Source: Akkermansiaceae bacterium
Lineage (GTDB): Bacteria > Verrucomicrobiota > Verrucomicrobiia > Verrucomicrobiales > Akkermansiaceae
Length of the DNA: 50,841 nt
Assembly (NCBI GenBank): GCA_025363295.1
Contig: JANYEC010000048.1
Coordinates: 1-50,841, forward strand
Reading direction: 5' to 3'
The notes beneath the pieces are model-generated. The model did not search any database. It was not told the DNA's origin and saw only the letters and a program-made list of their open reading frames with translations. Of the stretch, positions 15,733 through 24,700 are shown in pieces. The translations under genes and the position numbers were made by a program. The stretch's first letter is position 1, and every line of letters begins with the position of its first letter.

Positions 15733-18700
15733 ATGGACATTCATGTTAACCCGCTCCGCACCAGTGTCATCATCATTTCAGCTTTTCTGCTCGGCCAGAC
15801 AGCGCTGGTCCAAGCGCAGGTGGACCTGAACATCAACCGGGAAATCTGGAAGCAACAATTCGGTGTGCTTGATGCACAAATGAACGAACAGTCACCCTAT
15901 GTCGGCTGGATGAGTCAGGATGACGATGGCGACGGAGTAAAAAATAGCGCCGAATTCACGGCTGGCACAAATCCTTTTCAGAAATTACCTACTGAAGCCA
16001 ACTTCCATCCACCGACCGTAGCGATGAACCCCACATCGCTCTTGCTCACATTTCCAACGGTCGCAGGAAAATTCTACGTAGCGGAAAGCAGTGCGACTTT
16101 GGTGGATGCTTGGTCGAGAGGCTCGCTTCCAAGCATCACGGGAGATGGAACAAGTAAAACACTAACAGTTCCGAAAAGTGCGGGGAATTTTTTCCACATC
16201 GGTGTGAGCGATCAAGCGACGCAGGGCGATCAGGTCAGCGACTGGGCGAAGATTTCGTTAGGTCTTTCCATGGGGTCCCCTATCACATCGCAAACAAGCT
16301 ACACTCACACCACACTTGCCGCGAATCTCCAAACGCAGAATGTGATTTCCTTGAGTGTTCCAGATACATCCGGCACCCAAGCGCCAGATGCCTCCACTCC
16401 CGCTACGGATTCCGGGCTGATCCGCATCAAGCGCAGCGGCTACATGCTGCTAGGCACCATTACCGTGCCGCTCACAAAAAGCGGAACCGCCGTTGAGGGT
16501 GTTGATTACTCCGTGCTACCCAACTCGGTCACCTTTCCGCCCTATGTGAATTCCCTAGATATAAAAATCACGCCGCTCTTCAATGCCAGTCGCAACAGCA
16601 GCGCCACTGTTATACTCACTGCAAGCCCGCCGGACAACTCTGCTGCAGATGGAAACTATACTTTAGGAAATCCAGCATTCGGCGGTATCACCATCTATCC
16701 GTCTGGAAATCCCACAGGCACAGGACTCACTGGAAATTACTACTCGGGCGCTAGCAGCACTTATAACAACGCCGCCAATTTCGGGGGAGTTTCCGCAACC
16801 TACTCCTACACGAAAACCGGAAGCACAGTCAACGCCACAATCACCTACACAGGGTCGCCCGCTACAGCCTTTGTCGATGGAAACCCAGTAACCCTGCAGT
16901 TCACTTCAGGCAATCTGAGCACCTCTTTCAACACTCCTCTTGTTTACACCATAGCCGCTCCTCTCACCACCACCACTTTCAAAGTAAATTTTACGGCGGC
17001 AAGTGTTGCCTCTAGCGGCACTGGAAACCTGACAATCGGATCTTTCGTCGCACCACTCACCCGTCTCGATCCGTTGTTAGATTTTGCTAGCACCACCAGC
17101 TCTTTCTATCCGCCGCTGCAGACGGACAATTTCACCGTCCGCTGGACGGGCCAGATTCTCCCGCAGTATTCACAAAATTATTACATCGTCGCAAAGGCTG
17201 ACGACTCCCTGAAACTCTGGATCAACGGGCAGTCCCAGATCATGCGCAGACTTACAAATGACAATCCTAGTGCGGTTTACAACTACACCAAGCTCTCGTC
17301 CACGAATGGCAGTGTCGTCGTCACCTACACGAACTCGATCATCAGCGTTGGCGATATAGTTCGCCTGAATTTCACCTTAGGAACATTGAATCCCTCCTTT
17401 GGCATAAGTGCCCCTTATACGGTAACCGCCGTCTCTTCCTCCAATTTCACGGTCGATTTGAATGGTGATAGTCTGCCCAATTCGGATCTCACCAACCTCA
17501 GCACCTGCAGGATCGACACAAGCGACCTCATCATCGACTGGCAGAACAATACCAGCACGGACCGCTATTGCAAAATTCCGCTTCTAGCAGGTGTTCCCTA
17601 TGATATCAAAATGGAATACCGCGAGAATACCGGCTCAGCAGAAGCTCACCTCTCATGGTATAGTGACGACCAAGCTAAACAAATCATTCCCAAAGCCCGC
17701 CTCTTTCCCACCATCAGCGGAACCACACCGTTAGCAGGAAATCCGCCTGCTGCACCGCCCGCCATTATCAGCCCTACCAGCGCTGTCACCCTCCTCGGAG
17801 CGGGTACCCCGTTCACCATGAACCTCGCCTCCAGCAACGGAGGAACCATCACCGCCAGCGGATTGCCTCCATGGCTTACACTTGTCAACGGCGTCCTAAG
17901 CGGCACCCCGATGGCTGCCGGTATCTATCAATTTACTCTAACCGCTTCTAATTCCGCAGGTACCGGCAGTAGTGTCATGACTTTGGAGGTTCTAGCAACC
18001 GGCAACCAGCTCACCAGAGATCTATGGACAAGCGGGGTCAAGGGCCCTGAAATATCCGATGTCCCTTGGGTGACAATTCCTACCACAAGCGATACGATCT
18101 CCACTGCTGAAGACAATACCAATTATGCAAGTAACACCGGTGAGCGCCTGCGGGGTTATTTCACTGTCCCTACCACAGGAAATTACTATTTCTGGATCGC
18201 TGCGGCGAACACGGCGGAGTTATGGATCTCTAATAATTCCGAGCCTGTAAACAAAGTCCTTCGCTCGAAGGTGACAGGTCCAGTGGGAACGGCACCAAAG
18301 ACCTGGGATACCCAGCTCACCCCAAATCAAATCAATCAGAAATCCCAATGGCTTTCCCTCATCGCAGGAAAAAGATATTATATGGAGGCACTTCATAATA
18401 CAGGGAGTAGCGGCTCAAGTAACAATCTATCCATCGGCTGGTTCCTAGATCCTACAGGAACCAGCGCAGTCACCATCACAACAGGAAGCGGAGTTGTCCC
18501 TAGCTATATCGTTTCACCTTGGGATAATCCACCGACCAGCACCATCCCCGGCACTCTCTACGTTACCAATCTCCAAGGCCTCGAAGGGCTGACCAATATC
18601 ACCGCCACGGGTGGCGCGTTTCTCCGGGTAAATGGAACATCCGCCGTGCTCCAACTGAACTACACAGGTCTTTCATCCGGTGCCGTATCACGAAAAATAT

Positions 18701-21639
18701 ATAATAGTGCGGATCAGGTGGTTTTTGATATCGATGCTCAAGATAAAAATTACCCCACACTTAAAACTACGGATGGCGGCTATTCGTGGATCATGCAGCC
18801 TTCTGATCTAACTTACCTCAATAACGGCCAACTCCGTATCCAGATCGCGACTATCAATCATCCATCTGGAGAAATCACAGGTACCTTTGGTAAAACCGCG
18901 GGTTCACAAACCGCTCCTATCGTCCCTTCCTATCTCATTTGGACCGACCTACATGCGACCAGCGATGCCGCGAACTCCCGTTTCCTAACTCAAGCCACAT
19001 TCGGGCCAAGTCCATCAGATATGGCAAGCGTGAAGGCTCTTGGCTACAAGCCATGGATCGAAAATCAATTTACGATCATACCCAATGTCACACCTACTCA
19101 TATACTTCCCAACGTCCTTTCTAATCTAAGCAACGATCCACAAAATCCCTATGGCGATACTCTGTTTTTTAACTCATGGTGGAAAAACTCTGTCACCGCG
19201 CCGGATCAATTAAGACAACGCGCCGCTTTCGCATTGAGTGAAATTCTGGTGGCGTCGGATGTCGGACCACTCAACAACAATGGACGCACACTGGCTGATT
19301 ACTATGATACACTACTGGATAACTGCTTTGGAAATTACCGCGATATTCTCAAGCAGGTCACCTTGAGCTCGGCCATGGGCGTTTATCTTGACATGCGCGG
19401 CAACGTCGCCGGAGATATCAAGACGGGGCTTCATCCTAACGAAAATTATGCCCGTGAAATTATGCAGTTGTTTTCCTCTGGTCTCTATCGGGTCTGGCCG
19501 GACGGCTCGCTTGTTCTCGATTCCACTGGCAGTGCGGTGCCCACCTATGATCAAAGCGTCATCACAGGAATGGCCCGCGTTTTCACCGGTTGGAACTGGG
19601 GGCAGCCACTGTCAGGTGGACGGCTACCCACGAATACCAACCCTTCATCCAATTATCTCGACCCGATGGTTCTCATCCCGACCCGGCATGAACTCGGCAC
19701 TAAAATTCTAATGAATAATGTCGTCATCCCGGCAGCTACCGTCGTTTTTCAAAGCGATACTTCCACCGATTCTCAATCGAACTACACCGTGCAATCCACC
19801 GATTCCGCACTCGGACCTGGAAACATCACAACAACCACGATCACTAACAAATATGATTTGAATGGGGTCAAAGATCTTGAAACCTCACTCGATAGCATTA
19901 TGGCGAACTCCGCCACTGGCCCTTATATCTGCCGCCAGCTCATCCAGCGGTTAGTAACTAGCCACCCGAAGCCCGAGTATGTCCATCGAGTAGTGCGCGC
20001 TTTCAATGGCGAACAAAACGTATTAGGCTTGGCTACGGGCATTCATGGCGACATGAAAGAAGTGTTCCGGGCCATTTTGCTGGATTCGGAAGCGCGCAGT
20101 TCCACCGCTGCAGCTGACACCAAATTCGGCAAACAGCGTGAGCCTCTGCTGCGCATGACAGGTCCGGCCCGTGCGTTTCCGGTAGCGGGCTTTCCGAACA
20201 GCACTTACCGGCAGCTCGGATTACAAACACTTCTCGTCGCAACACCAAGCCCTCACCGACTCCTCAATGGCGATAATATTTTACTAAGTAATTTCGTCGA
20301 TTCCGGCGCTAGCTCCAATCTACTTCCTACAAGCACATCCTACTCCACAAACAACACGACGCCTTCTTACTCACTTGTTGGAGCCTCTGGTATCGCCACC
20401 ATCAACGCACCCGGTTATAAAGCAGGTGATGTCATCCCAATTCAGTTCACATCAGGCACGCTGGGCACAACATCCCCTTTCAATACCGTCCAAAATTATA
20501 CGGTTCTAACCGCAAGTCCTATTGACTTCGCGATAAATATAAATGTCACCACATTTACCGGTACTGTCACCGGCAATGCATTTACGCCTAATAATTTCAC
20601 GGTCAATAGCAGCCCATCCACATCCACGAATTATACCAGCACCGGTAATTCAGCATTAATCAATGGCTCCGGTTATGTGGCTGGGCAAAGCGTCTATCTG
20701 AAATTTTCCTCCGGCGGTCTTTATGGTAGTAGCCTTGACGGCGTTTACCCCATCACCAGCTCTGCGACGAACACATTCACCATCACTCTGGCCAGCACGC
20801 CTCCCAATACAAGTGGCAATGTCCTCATTCCACGACTGACCGGTGGATATAATGTCACGACCAGTGGCAGCACATCCTCCATCTCATTTCAGACAAGCGG
20901 CAGCCATAACTTGAGCATTGGCGATCAGGTTCAAATTAATTTCCTCGTCACCAATCTTGGGACCGCCGCACAGAGCAGTATCTATCAGGTAGATACCGTG
21001 CCCGGGCCGAATTCATTCACCGTCATCACTCCCACTACGATTACCAATGGATCCCAGAGCAGCAATGGCATGGTGGCATATCCGCTCGCGGCTTCTTACT
21101 GGACTAGGAATGGAACGGTGACTGTGGATTTGAGCACATGGAATATCGGAAAAAAAAGTGATGGGGATTTCAACCAAACCCCTTTGAATTCCGCGACTGT
21201 TTTCAACTTCTTCTACCCAGATTTCCAATATCCCGGAGAGTTAGCCAAGGCGGGAATGACCACACCGGAATTCCAGCTCACCAATGATACCAACACCATG
21301 AATCTAACGAATGCCATCACCCAGAGCATTCTCGGCGCCGGAAATCTCAACGGATATACCAGTTATCAAAATGGTGGCGGTGCCATCACCATGGATCTCA
21401 GTCTTTATATGACGGCCGCACAGACAAGCAATGCCGGTATTCCTGCATTGGTCGATACTATAGGCACGTTGCTGACTGGTGGCAATCTGAGCAATGGCGC
21501 AAAAACCATTATTATTAACTACGTCGCAAATAACACCAACTTCCCTTACACCACACCGACCAATATCCAGATGAGAGAGCGAGTCCGCGCCATCGTTCAT
21601 CTCATTCTCACCTCTGCGGAGTATGCCATTCAGAAGTAA
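15733..21639 (+). CDS. Giant secreted multidomain DUF1800 protein (PA14, Ig, CHRD-like)
   Basis: From the ATG at 15733 the protein has 1968 residues; a TTG at 15688 would add 15 but would precede a clear signal peptide (RTSVIIISAFLLGQTALVQAQ). Domains, numbered from 15733: Asp-rich calcium-type repeat DDDGDGVKNSAEF (about 63-75); Calx-beta-like (about 225-320); PA14 (about 330-660) interrupted by two beta modules; putative Ig (about 675-755, with SGTPMAAGIYQFTLTASN); a second PA14-like domain (about 760-910); CHRD-like (about 940-1055, ending HPSGEITGTF); DUF1800 (about 1078-1968), with RQRAAFALSEILV, HPNENYAREIMQLFSSGLY and NSATVFNFFYPDFQYPGEL. DUF1800 is itself interrupted by at least three more beta modules. 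The next gene is DUF1501, the frequent partner in Verrucomicrobiota and Planctomycetota. Biochemical function of the pair is unknown. Confidence 0.9.
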   Translation: MDIHVNPLRTSVIIISAFLLGQTALVQAQVDLNINREIWKQQFGVLDAQMNEQSPYVGWMSQDDDGDGVKNSAEFTAGTNPFQKLPTEANFHPPTVAMNPTSLLLTFPTVAGKFYVAESSATLVDAWSRGSLPSITGDGTSKTLTVPKSAGNFFHIGVSDQATQGDQVSDWAKISLGLSMGSPITSQTSYTHTTLAANLQTQNVISLSVPDTSGTQAPDASTPATDSGLIRIKRSGYMLLGTITVPLTKSGTAVEGVDYSVLPNSVTFPPYVNSLDIKITPLFNASRNSSATVILTASPPDNSAADGNYTLGNPAFGGITIYPSGNPTGTGLTGNYYSGASSTYNNAANFGGVSATYSYTKTGSTVNATITYTGSPATAFVDGNPVTLQFTSGNLSTSFNTPLVYTIAAPLTTTTFKVNFTAASVASSGTGNLTIGSFVAPLTRLDPLLDFASTTSSFYPPLQTDNFTVRWTGQILPQYSQNYYIVAKADDSLKLWINGQSQIMRRLTNDNPSAVYNYTKLSSTNGSVVVTYTNSIISVGDIVRLNFTLGTLNPSFGISAPYTVTAVSSSNFTVDLNGDSLPNSDLTNLSTCRIDTSDLIIDWQNNTSTDRYCKIPLLAGVPYDIKMEYRENTGSAEAHLSWYSDDQAKQIIPKARLFPTISGTTPLAGNPPAAPPAIISPTSAVTLLGAGTPFTMNLASSNGGTITASGLPPWLTLVNGVLSGTPMAAGIYQFTLTASNSAGTGSSVMTLEVLATGNQLTRDLWTSGVKGPEISDVPWVTIPTTSDTISTAEDNTNYASNTGERLRGYFTVPTTGNYYFWIAAANTAELWISNNSEPVNKVLRSKVTGPVGTAPKTWDTQLTPNQINQKSQWLSLIAGKRYYMEALHNTGSSGSSNNLSIGWFLDPTGTSAVTITTGSGVVPSYIVSPWDNPPTSTIPGTLYVTNLQGLEGLTNITATGGAFLRVNGTSAVLQLNYTGLSSGAVSRKIYNSADQVVFDIDAQDKNYPTLKTTDGGYSWIMQPSDLTYLNNGQLRIQIATINHPSGEITGTFGKTAGSQTAPIVPSYLIWTDLHATSDAANSRFLTQATFGPSPSDMASVKALGYKPWIENQFTIIPNVTPTHILPNVLSNLSNDPQNPYGDTLFFNSWWKNSVTAPDQLRQRAAFALSEILVASDVGPLNNNGRTLADYYDTLLDNCFGNYRDILKQVTLSSAMGVYLDMRGNVAGDIKTGLHPNENYAREIMQLFSSGLYRVWPDGSLVLDSTGSAVPTYDQSVITGMARVFTGWNWGQPLSGGRLPTNTNPSSNYLDPMVLIPTRHELGTKILMNNVVIPAATVVFQSDTSTDSQSNYTVQSTDSALGPGNITTTTITNKYDLNGVKDLETSLDSIMANSATGPYICRQLIQRLVTSHPKPEYVHRVVRAFNGEQNVLGLATGIHGDMKEVFRAILLDSEARSSTAAADTKFGKQREPLLRMTGPARAFPVAGFPNSTYRQLGLQTLLVATPSPHRLLNGDNILLSNFVDSGASSNLLPTSTSYSTNNTTPSYSLVGASGIATINAPGYKAGDVIPIQFTSGTLGTTSPFNTVQNYTVLTASPIDFAININVTTFTGTVTGNAFTPNNFTVNSSPSTSTNYTSTGNSALINGSGYVAGQSVYLKFSSGGLYGSSLDGVYPITSSATNTFTITLASTPPNTSGNVLIPRLTGGYNVTTSGSTSSISFQTSGSHNLSIGDQVQINFLVTNLGTAAQSSIYQVDTVPGPNSFTVITPTTITNGSQSSNGMVAYPLAASYWTRNGTVTVDLSTWNIGKKSDGDFNQTPLNSATVFNFFYPDFQYPGELAKAGMTTPEFQLTNDTNTMNLTNAITQSILGAGNLNGYTSYQNGGGAITMDLSLYMTAAQTSNAGIPALVDTIGTLLTGGNLSNGAKTIIINYVANNTNFPYTTPTNIQMRERVRAIVHLILTSAEYAIQK
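16789..17046 (+). repeat. Inserted beta module A (within PA14)
   Basis: Encodes roughly 85 residues, including AFVDGNPVTLQFTSGNL and TTFKVNFTAASVASSGTGNL. It separates the first PA14 strand (GLTGNYYSG) from the conserved RLDPLLDFA segment that normally follows shortly after. The pattern G-D/N-x-V-x-hydrophobic-x-F-T-S-G-x-L, then a Tyr strand and an F-x-V strand, recurs in modules B to E. Confidence 0.65.
17269..17517 (+). repeat. Inserted beta module B (within PA14)
   Basis: Encodes about 83 residues, with SVGDIVRLNFTLGTL, PYTVTAVSSSNFTVDL and a Ser/Asn-rich end. It lies between KLWINGQSQIM and DLIIDWQNN, which are continuous in ordinary PA14 domains, so the module interrupts that domain a second time. 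Confidence 0.7.
20356..20607 (+). repeat. Inserted beta module C (within DUF1800)
   Basis: Encodes about 84 residues, with YKAGDVIPIQFTSGTLG, NYTVLTASPIDFAI and a Thr-rich tail. It starts the tandem run C-D-E inside the DUF1800 domain. The preceding stretch 20215-20355 (PHRLLNGDNILLSNF) may be a further, shorter copy. Confidence 0.65.
20608..20835 (+). repeat. Inserted beta module D (within DUF1800)
   Basis: Encodes about 76 residues, with YVAGQSVYLKFSSGGLYG, GVYPITSSATNTFTITL and NTSGNVLI. It aligns with C and E over the G-x-x-V, SGGL and F-T-I/V positions. Confidence 0.65.
20836..21087 (+). repeat. Inserted beta module E (within DUF1800)
   Basis: Encodes about 84 residues, with HNLSIGDQVQINFLVTNLG, IYQVDTVPGPNSFTV and NGSQSSNGMVA. 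This copy most resembles the FCCH-like repeats of some phage and bacterial surface proteins (H-x-L-x-x-G-D-x-V, then Y-x-V, then F-T-V). DUF1800 resumes just downstream with QTPLNSATVFNFF. Confidence 0.7.
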
Positions 21640-21646
21640 TTCCAAT

Positions 21647-23206
21647 ATGAAAACGGACTTTCACATGCCCTATATCTCCCGCCGTAGCTTCCTGCGGCGG
21701 ACTCTTCCCGCCGCGTTCGGTGCGACCGTACTTTCCAATACCATCAGGGAGCTACGAATCCTAAATACAGCGATGGCACAAGGGCCGACACTGACCGACT
21801 ATAAAGCGCTGATCTGTGTGTTTCTGAATGGCGGAAATGATTCCAACAACATGATCATCCCCACCATTTCCTCGGAATGGGACAACTACGCGGCCATCCG
21901 CACCGCAGCTCTGGCAATACCTAACACCGACGGCGGCTTGGCCACCGCTCTCGCAATGAATTCCAAGAACGGTCTGAACGGCTATCCCGCAAATGACAAC
22001 CACACCTATGGCTTTCACCCTGCGATGCCGGAGGTGAGAGCTCTCTTCAATCAAGGATTTGTCGCGCCTGTCTTCAATGTCGGCACGCTCAGTTTCCCTC
22101 TTACAAAAGCCCAATATACCTCTGGTAAAATACCAAAGCCACCACAGCTTTTTTCCCACAGCGATCAACAAACCCAATGGCAGACTTCACTCCCAGACCA
22201 ACCCTATACCAGCGGCTGGGGTGGCCGCATAGCGGATCTGCTCACCAGCCCAGTAGATGTAAACGCCGGCGGGCAAGTCTCAATGGCTGTGACCCTAGCA
22301 GGATCTAACATTTTTGAGGTGGGTAATGTGAACGCAGCACCACAATATGCCATCTCCACCAGCGGCGCGGTGACTCTCAGCACCTCCGTGACGGGCACCC
22401 GCCAGGCGGCGCTGCAGTCATTTTTAAATTTGAACAAGACTTCACCCGATCTCCAAACGAAAGCCTACGCGCAGGTTCTGGATCATTCCATCGCGGAAGC
22501 TTCTATCCTAACAGCCGCCTTGACCGGTCAGGGCACGCCTTCGTGGTTCAGCCGCTTTCCCACAAGCATCACCACTCCTAACTTAGGTTCTACTTTCAAT
22601 TCAAACTTGATGAGTCAGATGAAAATGGTGGCCCGGCTCATCGAACTTGGAAGCAGGAGCACGGCCGCAGGTGGCCTCGGGATGAAACGGCAAATTTTTT
22701 TCATCCAAGTAGGCGGCTACGACACGCATACCGGCCAGACGAACAACGCCGGACAAACCACGACGGACAATGCAAAAGTCATCATCGGCAGTCATGCCAA
22801 TCTTATGGCAGAATTGAGTCAGTCCTTAAACGCGCTCCATCTCGCGATGTCGGACATCGGCACGCTGCGTGGCATTCCCACAATCCTTCGAGATGCTGTC
22901 ACCTCCTTCACTGTTAGTGATTTCACTCGCACGTTTCCAAGCAATGGCTCCGGCAGTGACCACGGTTGGGGCGGCCACCATCTGGTAGTAGGCGGCGCAG
23001 TGAAAGGCGGCGCGACTTATGGAAAATTCCCCACTCTCGCGGTTAATGGACCTGATGATACGGGCATTGGCCGCTGGATTCCCACGACTTCCGTCGATCA
23101 ATATGCGGCGACGCTTGCCACATGGTTTGGCGTGGATTCAAACAATCTGGACACAGTTTTCCCAAATCTCGGCCGCTTTTCCTCGTCGAATCTTGGGTTC
23201 ATCTAA
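21647..23206 (+). CDS. DUF1501 protein with Tat-type signal
   Basis: A 519-residue protein from the ATG at 21647; an upstream start at 21623 would overlap the DUF1800 gene, and an internal ATG at 21665 is also possible. The N-terminus SRRSFLRRTLPAAFGATVLS is a twin-arginine signal, so the protein is exported folded. DUF1501 proteins are related to the sulfatase/alkaline-phosphatase superfamily. Typical segments here are DYKALICVFLNGGNDSNNM, FHPAMPEVRALFNQG, LFSHSDQQTQWQ, FFIQVGGYDTHTGQ and GSGSDHGWGGHHLVVGG. The His/Asp-rich ends of these segments suggest a metal site, but no enzymatic activity is established to my knowledge. It follows the DUF1800 gene after seven bases and is almost certainly cotranscribed. 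Confidence 0.9.
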   Translation: MKTDFHMPYISRRSFLRRTLPAAFGATVLSNTIRELRILNTAMAQGPTLTDYKALICVFLNGGNDSNNMIIPTISSEWDNYAAIRTAALAIPNTDGGLATALAMNSKNGLNGYPANDNHTYGFHPAMPEVRALFNQGFVAPVFNVGTLSFPLTKAQYTSGKIPKPPQLFSHSDQQTQWQTSLPDQPYTSGWGGRIADLLTSPVDVNAGGQVSMAVTLAGSNIFEVGNVNAAPQYAISTSGAVTLSTSVTGTRQAALQSFLNLNKTSPDLQTKAYAQVLDHSIAEASILTAALTGQGTPSWFSRFPTSITTPNLGSTFNSNLMSQMKMVARLIELGSRSTAAGGLGMKRQIFFIQVGGYDTHTGQTNNAGQTTTDNAKVIIGSHANLMAELSQSLNALHLAMSDIGTLRGIPTILRDAVTSFTVSDFTRTFPSNGSGSDHGWGGHHLVVGGAVKGGATYGKFPTLAVNGPDDTGIGRWIPTTSVDQYAATLATWFGVDSNNLDTVFPNLGRFSSSNLGFI

Positions 23207-23214
23207 TTTAGCCT

Positions 23215-23826
23215 ATGAAATTCCGATTTCTATGGATCACAGTTCTTGCCGCATTGATCGGACTTGCTGTCTATCTAACAAACAAAACTGACGATCGCCC
23301 GTTGGCAAAGGAGGAAAAAACTGCGCCTGCCACTCACATCGTTCTTAGTCAAGAAACCTTGGTATCTTCCGAGCCGCCCGAATCGCCGCCACAGCATCCC
23401 ACTACGGTTTTTCCCGCCACTCAGAAGCCACGCACCGAGGAATCGCGTGCTGTCAGCCGTCGAAATTTGGCCTATCCACTCGTAGAATCCTCCATGCCTG
23501 ACTTGCCAAAACGTTCATCTAACATGGATTCCACCTCAGAGATCGATATGGATAAAATCACCTTAATGTTGCGTGACTACCGTACGATCACTGGCGAGAA
23601 TCCCGTAGGTACTAATGCGGAGATTATGAAATCCATCATGGGCGGCAATCCGAAGGGCGCTATGTTAGGACCACCAAAGGGCCAATCTATGAACGGGAAT
23701 GGCGAACTCATCGACAGGTGGGGAACACCGTATTTTTTCCATCAACTCACCAAGGATTTGATGGAAATCCACTCTGCCGGACCTGATCAGAAAATGTGGA
23801 CTGAAGATGATCTGATAAGTAAATAG
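23215..23826 (+). CDS. Membrane-anchored protein with GspG-like C-terminus
   Basis: A 203-residue protein starting nine bases after the DUF1501 stop. It has one N-terminal membrane segment (residues about 4-22), then a Pro/Thr/Glu-rich linker to about residue 110, then a small C-terminal domain. That domain contains GELIDRWGTPYFFHQL and IHSAGPDQKMWTEDDLI, closely resembling the end of GspG-type major pseudopilins (D-x-W-G-x-P-Y ... S-x-G-P-D ... D-D). The prepilin leader with cleavable Gly-Phe is absent, so it is not a normal pseudopilin. It closes the probable operon and is convergent with the next gene, two bases apart. Confidence 0.65.
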   Translation: MKFRFLWITVLAALIGLAVYLTNKTDDRPLAKEEKTAPATHIVLSQETLVSSEPPESPPQHPTTVFPATQKPRTEESRAVSRRNLAYPLVESSMPDLPKRSSNMDSTSEIDMDKITLMLRDYRTITGENPVGTNAEIMKSIMGGNPKGAMLGPPKGQSMNGNGELIDRWGTPYFFHQLTKDLMEIHSAGPDQKMWTEDDLISK

Positions 23827-23828
23827 AT

Positions 23829-24587
23829 TCAAATGCTTATCCGCCGCCGCCTGAAGCCCGCAGCGATCAAGCCCAACATGATCAATCCGATGGCGGAAGG
23901 TTCGGGTACGATACTATAAGTGATGGTGAGCTTTGGAGGTGTTTTGATATTATCAGATTGTTCCCTTGAAGCGAAACGTCTCGCGCTACCGGATAAAGCC
24001 TCACTTTGATTCACCAACATAAATCCAAAGTTAGACGAGGGTGCGGCAAGCCACGCTTGGACATCAGAAATGAGTTCTGTGGAGGAACCCCAAACATAAG
24101 CTCCTATATTTCCGACGGCCGTGGTGGCACTTGGATTGTTCGCATAGTCCGTTCCTATCAGACCGCCGGGCGTTCCCCATGAGGTTTCTAAAAAATGGCG
24201 TTCATTCCATGTGGCATTGCCTGCTAACGCGACTGATCCCGTATTGGATGAACCGCTTCCCTCGCCCCAATCGACAAATAACCGATAGAGACTGAAATCC
24301 GAAGCGATGGGGCCACCATGTTGGTCAGGGTCCGGCTGGCGCGTGCAATAAAGGGAAACCTGCACTCCGTTGATGACCGCATCCACGGGCAGGGAGCTGA
24401 AATCGAATCGAAACATTCCGCGTGACCGTGAGGCTTGTTGATTGGTGCCTGAGAGTAATGTCGTCGCGCCGAGATTCGCGTCCGGCTTGTTTTCAAAGAT
24501 CGAAGTATCGGATACCGCGCTTAAGGTAATCGTTGCCGCAGCCGCTTTGAGATTGAAAAGCAGGAAATAGAACACGCACATTTTCAC
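23829..24587 (-). CDS. PEP-CTERM sorted exported protein with DNRLRE-like domain
   Basis: A 252-residue protein with an N-terminal signal peptide (MKMCVFYFLLFNLKAAAA) and a C-terminal PEP-CTERM tail: VPEPSAIGLIMLGLIAAGF, then RRRR. That tail directs exosortase-dependent sorting to the cell surface. The body is a beta-rich DNRLRE-like domain (TLSAVSDTSIFENKPDANLG at the start, MFRFDFSSLPVDAVINGVQV, and DVQAWLAAPSSNFGFML), often found in surface carbohydrate-binding or matrix proteins. The cognate exosortase is not in this window. It lies 113 bases downstream of the oppC-like gene on the same strand and is probably a separate unit. Confidence 0.8.
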   Translation of the reverse strand: MKMCVFYFLLFNLKAAAATITLSAVSDTSIFENKPDANLGATTLLSGTNQQASRSRGMFRFDFSSLPVDAVINGVQVSLYCTRQPDPDQHGGPIASDFSLYRLFVDWGEGSGSSNTGSVALAGNATWNERHFLETSWGTPGGLIGTDYANNPSATTAVGNIGAYVWGSSTELISDVQAWLAAPSSNFGFMLVNQSEALSGSARRFASREQSDNIKTPPKLTITYSIVPEPSAIGLIMLGLIAAGFRRRRISI

Positions 24588-24700
24588 GGTGGGAATATGC
24601 CTTCTGCAGCAGCGGCTGACAAGGTGCGATTATCTTGCGCTGGATGGCAGAGTCACGCAGCAATTCATTTTTAAAATTTATCTAACGAAATTACGATTTT

